From Burkholderiaceae bacterium (lineage in GTDB: Bacteria; Pseudomonadota; Gammaproteobacteria; Burkholderiales; Burkholderiaceae), in contig JALREG010000410.1 in assembly GCA_023253905.1 (NCBI GenBank), positions 1 through 6,135 on the forward strand: DNA of 6,135 bases, read 5' to 3'. The position numbers were made by a program, and so were the translations under genes. The number at the start of each line of letters is the position of its first letter. Position 1 is the stretch's first letter. The notes under the pieces were generated by a model that had not been told where the DNA came from, searched no databases, and was given only the letters and a program-made list of their open reading frames with translations. This document shows positions 1 through 6,135 of this stretch, piece by piece.

Positions 1-1168
1 CGGGGGCGTTGATGATGGGCGTGAAATAGGTGCCGCCGATGCCACCCAGGCTGGAAATGGAGAATGTGCCCCCTTGCATGTCGGCAGGCGCAAGCTTGCC
101 CTCGCGCGCCTTGGCTGCGAGCTCGGAGGTTTCACGGGCAATCTGCAGGATGCCCTTTTTGTCGGCGTCGCGGATCACGGGAACGACCAGACCGTTGGGC
201 GTGTCGGCTGCAAAACCGATGTGCCAGTAGTTCTTGAGCACCAGCTCATCGCCTTCCAGAGACGCGTTGAACTCCGGGAAGCGCTTGAGCACGGTGACGC
301 AGGCCTTGATGAGGAAGGCGAGCATCGTCACCTTGGTACCGCCCTTGCCCTGCTCTTCATTGAGCTTCACGCGGAAGGCCTCGAGCTCGGTGATGTCGGC
401 GTCATCATGGTTAGTGACATGGGGGATCATCACCCAGTTGCGATGCAGATTGGCTGCAGACAGCTTCTTGATTCTCGGGCGGGCCTGACGCTCGATCGGG
501 CCGAACTTTGCGAAATCAACCTTGGGCCAGGGGATGAGTCCGAGGCCAGCCCCGCTATCGGTCGCAGAAGCGGGTGCCTCGGGCGCCGAACTGCTCCGCG
601 CGACCAAAGCCTTCACATAGGCCTGAACGTCAGATTGAAGAATGCGTTGCTTGGGGCCAGTGCCGCGCACCTGGGACAGATCAACTCCCAGCTCTCGCGC
701 GAACCGCCGCACCGACGGCGACGCATGAGGCTTGACGCTGTGCGCATGGTCATCGGGCTCGGCCACAACCGGCGGCGTACGCGGCACAATGGCCGGCGCC
801 TCTGCGATGGTGGCCGCAGGCTGCGCAGGCGCAGGCGGCGGCGCGGGTGACGCTACCACCGCAGCCGGCGCTGCGGGAGCAGGCGCGGAGGCCACGGCGG
901 GCGCGGGCACGACCGGGGCCGCCGAGCTCGCTGGCTCCACCGTGAGCACTACGCTACCCTTCGCGACCTTGTCGCCCAGCTTCACCCTGATCTCGCGGAC
1001 CACCCCCGCCGCCGCGCTCGGAATCTCCATCGAGGCCTTATCGGACTCAACGGTGATGAGCGACTGCTCGAGTGCAATCGTGTCACCGGGTTTGACCAGA
1101 ATCTCAATCACCTCGACCTCAGCAAAATCGCCAATGTCGGGAACCTGCACTTCCATGGACTGACTCAT
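1..1168 (-). CDS. aceF: Dihydrolipoamide acetyltransferase (pyruvate dehydrogenase E2), C-terminus beyond the left edge
   Basis: E2 core of the pyruvate dehydrogenase complex: its lipoyl arm takes the acetyl group from E1 and the catalytic domain transfers it to CoA in the cytoplasm. My translation gives 389 residues from ATG at 1168. Residues 5-78 form one lipoyl domain, with the lipoylated lysine at K44 in ESDKASMEIP. Residues 79-143 are an Ala/Pro-rich flexible linker. Residues 146-186 are the peripheral-subunit-binding domain (ASPSVRRFARELGVDL, then RGTGPKQRIL). The catalytic domain starts near 212 and runs to FTPIINAP at the window edge, so the HxxxDG active-site motif is not visible. 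The protein has a single lipoyl domain, whereas E. coli AceF has three. The start is preferred over the in-frame Met5 because it begins the family-typical N-terminus and has GGAAG 10 nt upstream. It lies 32 bp after aceE on the same strand, an operon arrangement. Confidence 0.96.
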   Translation of the reverse strand, partial: MSQSMEVQVPDIGDFAEVEVIEILVKPGDTIALEQSLITVESDKASMEIPSAAAGVVREIRVKLGDKVAKGSVVLTVEPASSAAPVVPAPAVASAPAPAAPAAVVASPAPPPAPAQPAATIAEAPAIVPRTPPVVAEPDDHAHSVKPHASPSVRRFARELGVDLSQVRGTGPKQRILQSDVQAYVKALVARSSSAPEAPASATDSGAGLGLIPWPKVDFAKFGPIERQARPRIKKLSAANLHRNWVMIPHVTNHDDADITELEAFRVKLNEEQGKGGTKVTMLAFLIKACVTVLKRFPEFNASLEGDELVLKNYWHIGFAADTPNGLVVPVIRDADKKGILQIARETSELAAKAREGKLAPADMQGGTFSISSLGGIGGTYFTPIINAP

Positions 1169-1178
1169 CGTGAACTCG

Positions 1179-1183
1179 CTTCC
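1179..1183 (-). promoter_or_regulatory. Ribosome binding site of aceF
   Basis: On the minus strand GGAAG lies 10 nt before the ATG at 1168, within the 32-bp gap after the aceE stop codon. The match to the Shine-Dalgarno sequence is moderate and the spacing slightly long. It supports separate ribosome entry rather than tight translational coupling. No terminator hairpin followed by T residues is seen in the gap, consistent with read-through transcription. Confidence 0.5.
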
Positions 1184-1200
1184 GATTTCGGGAGGTTGCC

Positions 1201-3915
1201 TCAGGCAACGTGCGGGTTGACCTTGTCGGGATCGATGCCGTATTTCGTAAGCGCCTCGGCCACCTTCTTCATGGGAATACTGCCCTCGTCGGCGAGCGCG
1301 CGCAGCGCCGCCAGAACCACAAAGCGGCGATCCACCTCAAAGTGCTCGCGCAGCCGGGCACGGAAGTCAGACCGCCCGAAGCCATCGGTGCCGAGCACGC
1401 GGAAATCGCGCCCCTTGGGCATGAACGGCCGAATCTGATCGGCAAAGAGCTTCATGTAATCGGTGGACGCCACAATGGGGCCAGTGGTTTTCTCGAGGAG
1501 CTGCGTGATATAGGCCTTGCGCGGCTTCTTTTCGGTGGGATGGAGCAGATTCCATCGGTCAGCGTCCAGCCCGTCACGACGTAGCTCGGTAAAGCTCGTG
1601 ACGCTGAACACGTCGCCTGCGACGCCCCAGTCGTTCTCCAGCATCTCGGCGGCCGCCAGCACCTCGCGAAGAATGGTGCCCGAGCCCATGAGTTGCACGC
1701 GATGATCGGCCTTCGCGCGCCCAGGTCGCAGCAGGTAGGCGCCGCGAATGATGCCTTCCTCATCGCCCTTGCGAAGCCCCGGATGCGCGTAGTTCTCGTT
1801 CATCACGGTGAGGTAATAGAAAACATTCTGCTGCTCGCCCACCATGCGGCGCAGGCCATCCTGGATGATCACCGCCAGCTCATGCGCATAGGTGGGGTCG
1901 TAGGACACGCAATTGGGAATGGTGGACGACAGGATATGACTGTGTCCGTCTTCATGCTGCAGCCCCTCGCCATTGAGCGTTGTTCGCCCTGAGGTGCCGC
2001 CCAGGAGAAAGCCCCGTGCCTGCATGTCACCCGCAGCCCAGGCCAGGTCACCGATTCGCTGGAAGCCGAACATCGAGTAATAGATGTAGAAGGGAATCAT
2101 CACCCGGTTGTTGGTGGAGTAGGACGTGGCGGCTGAAATCCATGAACTGAACGCGCCCGCCTCGTTAATGCCCTCTTCGAGAATCTGGCCTGATTTGTCT
2201 TCGCGGTAATACATCACCTGGTCTTTATCGACCGGTGTGTACTTCTGACCCTCGGGCGCGTAGATGCCAAGCTGGCGGAACATGCCCTCCATGCCGAAGG
2301 TGCGGGCCTCATCGGGCACGATGGGTACCACGCGCGAACCGATGGATTTGTCGCGGGTGAGCGCAGTGAGAATGCGCACGAACGCCTGGGTGGTGGATAT
2401 TTCGCGGCCTTCGGCTGTGGGCTCGAGCACCGCCTGAAGGGCGTCAAGCCCTGGCACGGTCAATTGCTCATCGGCCTGGCGGCGCCGCTGCGGCAGGTAA
2501 CCGCCCAGTGCGCGCCTGCGTTCGTGCATGTACTGCATCTCGGGCGCGTCATCGGACGGCCGATAGAAAGGCAGCTCGTCAACCTTGTCATCCGGGACTG
2601 GGATATTGAACCGGTCGCGAAACTCGCGGATGGTGGCGGCGTCGAGTTTTTTGAGCTGGTGCGTGGGGTTCTTCGCCTCCCCCGCGCGCCCCATGCCATA
2701 GCCCTTCACGGTTTTCGCAAGAATAACGGTGGGTTGCCCCGGGTGATTGACCGCTGCGTGGAACGCCGCATACACCTTGTGCGGGTCGTGGCCGCCGCGG
2801 TTCAGACGCCAGATGTCGTCATCAGTCATGCGCGACACCATTTCGAGCAGCTTGGGGTGCTTGCCGAAAAAATGCTTGCGCACAAAGGCGCCGTCGTTCG
2901 CCTTGAAGGCCTGGTACTCGCCGTCCACGGTCTCTTCCATGATTCGGCGCAGGATGCCCTCGCGGTCGCGCGCGAGGAGCGGATCCCAATACGAGCCCCA
3001 GATCAGCTTCAGAACATTCCAGCCCGCCCCACGGAACTCGCCTTCAAGCTCCTGAATGATCTTGCCGTTACCCCGTACCGGACCATCAAGCCGCTGCAAA
3101 TTGCAGTTGATTACGAAGATCAGGTTGTCGAGTTTTTCGCGAGCCGCCAGGCCAATGGCGCCGAGCGATTCGGGCTCGTCCATCTCACCGTCACCGCAGA
3201 ACACCCAGACCTTCCGCTTACTGGTGTCGGCAATACCCCGTGCGTGCAGATATTTGAGAAAACGCGCCTGGTAGATGGCCATCAGCGGCCCCAGTCCCAT
3301 GGACACCGTGGGGAACTGCCAGAAATCGGGCATCAGCTTGGGATGGGGGTAGGACGAGAGCCCCTGCCCGTCGACCTCCTGGCGAAAACGCTCGAGTTGC
3401 GCTTCGGACAGGCGCCCCTCCACAAATGCTCGCCCATATATGCCTGGCGCCACATGGCCCTGGAAATAAACCAGATCGCCGCCGTGATCCTCACTGGGCG
3501 CATGCCAGAAGTGATTCATGCCCGCGCCAATCATGGTGGCGAGCGACGCGAAGGAGGCGATATGCCCCCCCAGGTCGCCGCCATCGGGCGGGTTATGACG
3601 GTTGGCACGAACCACCATAGCCATGGCGTTCCAGCGCACATAAGAGCGAATGCGCTCCTCGAACTCGGCATTGCCGGGCGAGCGCGCTTCGAGCTGCGTG
3701 GGGATGGTATTGACGTAGGCGGTGTTGGCCGAAAACGGGATATGCGCGCCGCTTCGGCGCGACGTGTCGATCATCTGCTCGAGCAGGTAGTGGGCACGCT
3801 CGGGACCTTCCCGATCAATCACCGCCTCGAGTGCATCGAGCCACTCACGCGTTTCGAGCGGATCGGAATCAAGAGGATCGTTGGCAGCGGGCAACTGGCT
3901 GGGAACGGCGGACAT
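1201..3915 (-). CDS. aceE: Pyruvate dehydrogenase E1 component, homodimeric AceE type
   Basis: Thiamine-diphosphate enzyme that decarboxylates pyruvate and reductively acetylates the lipoyl group of E2; it links glycolysis to the TCA cycle in the cytoplasm. The 904 residues are close to the 887 of E. coli AceE and align with it (from memory) over nearly the whole length. The ThDP/Mg motif is GDGEMDEPES at 241-250, closed by NCN at 270-272. H419 in KNPTHQLKK corresponds to the active-site-loop His407 of E. coli. EGINE at 581-585 carries the glutamate that activates the ThDP aminopyrimidine. GLQHEDGHSH at 651-660 supplies further active-site histidines. The C-terminus KVNPHVA matches the family ending. 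The ATG at 3915 is chosen because AGGAG lies 6 nt upstream; the in-frame ATG at 3945 would add ten residues but has no ribosome binding site. No frameshift or missing catalytic residue was seen. It is the first gene of the operon with aceF. Confidence 0.98.
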   Translation of the reverse strand: MSAVPSQLPAANDPLDSDPLETREWLDALEAVIDREGPERAHYLLEQMIDTSRRSGAHIPFSANTAYVNTIPTQLEARSPGNAEFEERIRSYVRWNAMAMVVRANRHNPPDGGDLGGHIASFASLATMIGAGMNHFWHAPSEDHGGDLVYFQGHVAPGIYGRAFVEGRLSEAQLERFRQEVDGQGLSSYPHPKLMPDFWQFPTVSMGLGPLMAIYQARFLKYLHARGIADTSKRKVWVFCGDGEMDEPESLGAIGLAAREKLDNLIFVINCNLQRLDGPVRGNGKIIQELEGEFRGAGWNVLKLIWGSYWDPLLARDREGILRRIMEETVDGEYQAFKANDGAFVRKHFFGKHPKLLEMVSRMTDDDIWRLNRGGHDPHKVYAAFHAAVNHPGQPTVILAKTVKGYGMGRAGEAKNPTHQLKKLDAATIREFRDRFNIPVPDDKVDELPFYRPSDDAPEMQYMHERRRALGGYLPQRRRQADEQLTVPGLDALQAVLEPTAEGREISTTQAFVRILTALTRDKSIGSRVVPIVPDEARTFGMEGMFRQLGIYAPEGQKYTPVDKDQVMYYREDKSGQILEEGINEAGAFSSWISAATSYSTNNRVMIPFYIYYSMFGFQRIGDLAWAAGDMQARGFLLGGTSGRTTLNGEGLQHEDGHSHILSSTIPNCVSYDPTYAHELAVIIQDGLRRMVGEQQNVFYYLTVMNENYAHPGLRKGDEEGIIRGAYLLRPGRAKADHRVQLMGSGTILREVLAAAEMLENDWGVAGDVFSVTSFTELRRDGLDADRWNLLHPTEKKPRKAYITQLLEKTTGPIVASTDYMKLFADQIRPFMPKGRDFRVLGTDGFGRSDFRARLREHFEVDRRFVVLAALRALADEGSIPMKKVAEALTKYGIDPDKVNPHVA

Positions 3916-3921
3916 TCGGGT

Positions 3922-3926
3922 CTCCT
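3922..3926 (-). promoter_or_regulatory. Ribosome binding site that fixes the aceE start
   Basis: On the minus strand AGGAG is followed by a 6-nt spacer (ACCCGA) and the ATG at 3915. This is a near-ideal Shine-Dalgarno sequence, and it lies inside the reading frame that opens at the upstream ATG (3945), which has no such site. It is the main reason for annotating a 904-residue rather than a 914-residue AceE. Confidence 0.85.
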
Positions 3927-3936
3927 GAATGGCGCA

Positions 3937-3952
3937 GCGGCTCATGGGCCGC
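3937..3952 (-). other. Small hairpin in the aceE leader
   Basis: GCGGC and GCCGC form a 5-bp GC-only stem around a 6-nt loop, about 21 nt before the aceE start codon and within the predicted 5' untranslated region. The rejected upstream ATG (3943-3945) lies in the loop. It could be chance in GC-rich DNA, or a modest mRNA leader structure. No terminator T-tract follows it. Confidence 0.25.
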
Positions 3953-3972
3953 AGCCGGTGGGGATGCGCGAG

Positions 3973-4001
3973 ATTTTAGAAACCCGCGCCCGAAAGGGCA
4001 A
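3973..4001 (-). promoter_or_regulatory. Predicted sigma70-type promoter of the aceE-aceF operon
   Basis: Read on the minus strand, a -35 element TTGCCC (3996-4001; 4 of 6 consensus bases) is followed by exactly 17 bp and a -10 element TAAAAT (3973-3978; 5 of 6). The expected transcript start near 3966 would give a leader of about 50 nt before the aceE ATG. The spacer carries a small inverted repeat (GCCC-TTTC-GGGC). This is the best promoter-like match in the intergenic region, but it was found by eye only. Confidence 0.5.
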
Positions 4002-4017
4002 GAAAAATTTTCATTAT
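4002..4017 (-). promoter_or_regulatory. AT-rich tract upstream of the aceE promoter, UP-element-like
   Basis: Directly upstream of the proposed aceE -35 box the minus strand reads ATAATGAAAATTTTTC, a run of A and T in otherwise GC-rich DNA. It includes an 11-bp near-palindrome (GAAAATTTTTC, 4002-4012). Its position and composition fit an UP element contacted by the RNA polymerase alpha subunit, which would suit a highly expressed central metabolic operon. It could equally be a bend or a binding site for a nucleoid protein. Confidence 0.35.
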
Positions 4018-4057
4018 CCGCAACTTTATTTCACAATGTGGTATTCAATGCCTCTCT

Positions 4058-4074
4058 GTCCAACCTTGTTAGAC
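4058..4074. promoter_or_regulatory. 17-bp dyad, candidate operator between the divergent genes
   Basis: GTCCAAC, a CTT centre and GTTAGAC form an imperfect inverted repeat: six of seven positions are symmetric, i.e. GTC-N-AAC-N3-GTT-N-GAC. It lies about 57 bp upstream of the proposed aceE -35 box and overlaps the weak candidate promoter of the kinase gene, a position from which a dimeric regulator could act on both genes. It does not match the PdhR consensus (ATTGGT-N3-ACCAAT) in sequence or half-site orientation. The protein that might bind it is unknown. Confidence 0.35.
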
Positions 4075-4098
4075 GGGGCACGCCGGTCTCTTTACACT
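4070..4098 (+). promoter_or_regulatory. Weak candidate promoter of the sensor kinase gene
   Basis: TAGACG (4070-4075) and TACACT (4093-4098) are separated by 17 bp, each matching 4 of 6 sigma70 consensus bases. An alternative -35 is TTTACA at 4091-4096 (5 of 6), but nothing like a -10 follows it at the right distance. The call is tentative; the gene may be poorly expressed, need an activator, or use another sigma factor. Confidence 0.22.
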
Positions 4099-4108
4099 GT
4101 GGTTGGCC

Positions 4109-4139
4109 TCATTTGCCTCGATCCAGGCGGTCATTGCCT
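4109..4139 (+). repeat. Short direct repeat upstream of the kinase gene
   Basis: TCATTTGCCT (4109-4118) recurs as TCATTGCCT (4131-4139), one base shorter, with starts 22 bp apart. That is about two helical turns, so a regulator could contact both copies on one face of the DNA. The copies lie between the candidate kinase promoter and its likely start codon, where binding would be expected to repress. With only nine to ten bases per copy, chance is possible. Confidence 0.25.
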
Positions 4140-4171
4140 TGACCCGCCGCAAACTCTCGCGATGCCCGGAC

Positions 4172-6135
4172 ATGCCCCGATCCGCTGAATCCGCCGCCAC
4201 GCTCCGTGCGATCCGTTGGTTCACCATCACCCATGGCATCACCATGGGTGGTTTTGTTGTGTTGGTGGCGGTGTTCCTGGGCACAGCGTACTGGACGCAG
4301 TCTGACAAACCCGATGCGCTGCTTGAGCATCCGCTACAGGTTGCGGTGGTGGGACTCACGGTGGCCATGCTGCTGATTTTGCTGCTGCTCGGCCGCCATG
4401 CCCGGAGGCGCCTCAGCGCCGAACTCGAACGCGACAAACTGTTCACGTTGTCACCAGATCCCCTGTGTGTACTGGGACGGGATGGTGCGCTTATCCGCGG
4501 CAACCCGGCGTTTGAGCAGTTCTTCGCGCCGGAGCGCGGCGCAGCCAACATCATCGAGCGCGCCCACCCGGACGACCAGCAGCAGGTGGCGCAGGCAATC
4601 GCTTCGGTGGTTCAGCCGGGGCAGATCTCCACGAGTTTCGAGGCGCGCTTCATGCCGGCAACCGATAGCGGTACCGGTGCCGATGCATGGCGCTGGCTGG
4701 AGTGGTCAGTGCGCCGCGACCCGCAATCACAGACGATGCTGTATGCCATTGCGCGAGACACCACCTCCCGCCGCCGCGCCGAGGCGGCGCTCGCAGCAGA
4801 AACCGCCTTTCGCCAGGCAATGGAGGACTCACTACTCACCGGCATGCGCGCGTTTGACCTCACCGGGCGTATCACTTACGTGAACCGTGCCTTCTGCGAT
4901 ATGGTGGGTCAGACCGCAAGCGAACTGGTGGGCGCGGTCCCCCCGTTTTCATACTGGCCCGCGGGTGATGAGGCGCTGCAGTTGGCGCAACTCGATCGAC
5001 TGTTGAAGGGCGCCACCCCGCGAAATGGTTTCGAAGTGAAACTGCAGCGGCGTAACGGCAGCGTGATCGACGCGAAGATGTACGTCTCGCCGCTGATCGA
5101 TCGCGACGGCCGCCACACCGGCTGGATGACTTCGGTGACCGACATCACCGAGCCGCTAAGAATCCGGGCGGCGCTCGCGGCCGCTCACGAGCGTTTCACG
5201 ACCGTACTCGAAGAGCTGGATGCTGCGGTCTCGGTGGTTGCGCAGCCCCAACCGGACGCGAGCCCCGATGTTTCCCTCACTGACGTGGGCGAACTCTTAT
5301 TTGCCAACCGGATGTACCGGCAGCTGTTCGGCATCACACCCTCCGGGCATCAGGTCTTGCTGCGTTCAGTAAAAGAATCGGGCAGCGCAGAAACTTTCCA
5401 CACTGCAATGGCGCGCTGGTTTGAATTGCGCGCGCGCGACATTCGCTGGGTTGATGGTCGACTGGTGCAGATGCTGGTGGCCACCGACATCACCGCGCGT
5501 CGGGAAGCCGATGAGCAGCTGCACCGTCAGGAGTTGAAGCTGCAGCACAGCTCGCGTCTGGTCACCATGGGCGAAATGGCCTCGTCGCTCGCGCATGAAC
5601 TGAATCAGCCGCTCACCGCCATCTCAAACTATTGCATGGGGCTCAGCGCACGCATTCGCGGGATGAAGGCAAAGGGGCACACTGCAGACCCGGAAGTATT
5701 GCTCGAGGCGCTACAGAAGACATCAGCACAGGCCGAGCGGGCGGGCGAAGTGATCCGGCGAATTCGTAATTTCGTAAAGCGCAGCGAACCCGAGCGTCGC
5801 ATCTGTTCGGCAAAGGATATTGCAGCGGAGGCGGTTGGGCTGGTGCAGATCGATGCCGGCAGACAGCGTGTGCGCATCCAGACCGAGATCAGGTCTGATC
5901 TCCCGCCCCTGCATGCCGATCCCCTCCTGCTTCAGCAGGTGTTGATCAATTTGCTGAAAAACGCGATCGAGGCAATGCGTGAACTCGGACCGGGCCATCA
6001 GCGCGTGGTGGTGCTGCGCGTAAGCAGCATGGATGAAGCCATTGAGTTCAGCGTGAGCGATCGCGGGCCTGGCATACGTGAAGATCTGCAAGGCAGGTTG
6101 TTCGAGCCCTTTTTCACCACCAAGACCGAGGGGAT
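4172..6135 (+). CDS. Membrane-anchored multi-PAS sensor histidine kinase, C-terminus beyond the right edge
   Basis: Sensor kinase that autophosphorylates on histidine and should pass the phosphate to a response regulator, probably encoded just beyond the right edge. The 654 visible residues show two transmembrane helices (about 24-40 and 56-74) joined by a loop of only some 15 residues, then PAS regions near 88-205, 212-330 and 338-445. The first two PAS regions have clear signatures (DGALIRGNPAFEQFF; GRITYVNRAFCDMVG, ending VTDIT). The third is divergent, with an insert near 358-373, and ends WVDGR, then VATDITARREAD. HisKA follows, with phosphoacceptor H475 in LAHELNQPLTAI, the box type found in FixL- and DctB-like kinases. 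The ATPase domain shows the N box (NLLKNAIEAM, 593-602), DRGPGI (630-635) and LFEPFFTTK (643-651); the last glycine loop is cut off. The start is uncertain: ATG 4172 lacks a clear ribosome binding site; TTG 4139 and ATG 4244 are alternatives. It is transcribed divergently from aceE. The ligand is unknown. Confidence 0.93.
   Translation, partial: MPRSAESAATLRAIRWFTITHGITMGGFVVLVAVFLGTAYWTQSDKPDALLEHPLQVAVVGLTVAMLLILLLLGRHARRRLSAELERDKLFTLSPDPLCVLGRDGALIRGNPAFEQFFAPERGAANIIERAHPDDQQQVAQAIASVVQPGQISTSFEARFMPATDSGTGADAWRWLEWSVRRDPQSQTMLYAIARDTTSRRRAEAALAAETAFRQAMEDSLLTGMRAFDLTGRITYVNRAFCDMVGQTASELVGAVPPFSYWPAGDEALQLAQLDRLLKGATPRNGFEVKLQRRNGSVIDAKMYVSPLIDRDGRHTGWMTSVTDITEPLRIRAALAAAHERFTTVLEELDAAVSVVAQPQPDASPDVSLTDVGELLFANRMYRQLFGITPSGHQVLLRSVKESGSAETFHTAMARWFELRARDIRWVDGRLVQMLVATDITARREADEQLHRQELKLQHSSRLVTMGEMASSLAHELNQPLTAISNYCMGLSARIRGMKAKGHTADPEVLLEALQKTSAQAERAGEVIRRIRNFVKRSEPERRICSAKDIAAEAVGLVQIDAGRQRVRIQTEIRSDLPPLHADPLLLQQVLINLLKNAIEAMRELGPGHQRVVVLRVSSMDEAIEFSVSDRGPGIREDLQGRLFEPFFTTKTEG
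4228..4264 (+). other. Terminator-like hairpin inside the start of the kinase gene
   Basis: CACCCATGG (4228-4236) and CCATGGGTG (4242-4250) form a perfect 9-bp stem around the 5-nt loop CATCA, followed by the T-rich run GTTTTGTTGTGTT. The layout resembles an intrinsic terminator, although the T-tract is interrupted by G. It falls at codons 19-27 of the kinase if ATG 4172 is the start, or in the leader if ATG 4244, which sits in the stem, is used. It could act as an attenuator or mask a start codon, or it could follow by chance from the encoded HGITMGG. Confidence 0.35.

Noticed and set aside
74..850. 258-codon open frame on the plus strand, antisense to aceF
   Set aside because: It is opposite the conserved E2 sequence; its arginine-rich C-terminal run is simply the complement of the Ala/Pro linker codons.
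732..1163. Ala/Gly-rich open frame on the plus strand opposite the lipoyl domain and linker
   Set aside because: The composition is an artefact of reading the linker complement; it has no domain or start signal, and the minus-strand lipoyl motif is unambiguous.
3943..3945. Upstream in-frame ATG as the aceE start
   Set aside because: It has no Shine-Dalgarno sequence and sits in a predicted hairpin loop, whereas the ATG at 3915 has AGGAG at ideal spacing.
3987..4012. Intrinsic terminator formed by GCCC-GAAA-GGGC next to the A/T tract
   Set aside because: The stem has only four base pairs. On the plus strand it is followed by A residues first, and on the minus strand the T-rich tract comes before the stem, so neither orientation gives a terminator.
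4032..4040. CACAATGTG palindrome as a CRP/FNR-type site
   Set aside because: The arms are only four bases and oriented opposite to the TGTGA-N6-TCACA arrangement; further symmetry is patchy.
3831..4142. 103-codon open frame on the plus strand across the aceE start and intergenic region
   Set aside because: It spans the proposed promoter and operator sequences, has no recognisable domain, and half of it is antisense to aceE.
3916..4171. PdhR operator (ATTGGT-N3-ACCAAT) in the aceE upstream region
   Set aside because: No stretch matches the consensus in both half-sites; GTTGG-like fragments occur but are not paired correctly.
2464..4188. 574-codon open frame on the plus strand, antisense to aceE
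   Set aside because: It lies opposite strongly conserved AceE sequence, including the ThDP motif, shows no recognisable domain and has no clear ribosome binding site. Long antisense frames are common opposite GC-rich genes with strong codon bias.
4162..4188. Eight-codon mini-frame (ATG to TGA) overlapping the kinase start in another frame
   Set aside because: It has no ribosome binding site and its length is within chance; a leader-peptide role cannot be supported.
4069..4554. 161-codon open frame on the minus strand opposite the start of the sensor kinase
   Set aside because: The plus strand there encodes two transmembrane helices and a PAS signature in one continuous frame; the minus-strand product is Ser/Ala/Arg-rich with no recognisable feature.

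Overview
The window looks like ordinary chromosomal DNA of a GC-rich proteobacterium (by eye roughly 60% G+C), most likely a betaproteobacterium of the Burkholderiales or a close relative. The reasons are a homodimeric AceE-type pyruvate dehydrogenase E1, a lipoyl motif of the ESDKASMEIP form, and a divergent PAS-type sensor kinase beside it. The order-level placement rests on remembered family resemblance, not on a search.

Layout. Positions 1-1168 (minus strand) hold the first 389 residues of aceF, the dihydrolipoamide acetyltransferase (E2) of the pyruvate dehydrogenase complex; its C-terminal end, with the acetyltransferase active site, lies beyond the left edge. A 32-bp gap separates it from aceE (1201-3915, minus strand), a complete 904-residue E1. 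The two genes read in the same direction and almost certainly form one operon, aceE-aceF, possibly followed by the E3 gene off the left edge. Positions 3916-4171 are a 256-bp divergent intergenic region, AT-rich in its middle, with a convincing sigma70-like promoter facing aceE, a weak one facing the other way, and short dyad and direct repeats that could be operators. From 4172 to the right edge (plus strand) runs the first 654 residues of a membrane-anchored sensor histidine kinase: two transmembrane helices, three PAS domains, a HisKA domain with an HELNQP phosphoacceptor box, and most of the ATPase domain. It is cut just before its last ATP-binding glycine loop.

How the parts fit together. 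E1 decarboxylates pyruvate and passes the acetyl group to the lipoyl arm of E2, which makes acetyl-CoA. The divergent kinase shares the control region with this operon, and a GntR-type pdhR gene is not visible, so a two-component system acting on pyruvate dehydrogenase expression is a reasonable inference but is not shown by the sequence.

No mobile element, CRISPR array, tRNA or rRNA was seen. The metabolic genes are conventional. What deserves a second look is the shared control region and a terminator-like hairpin just inside the kinase reading frame.
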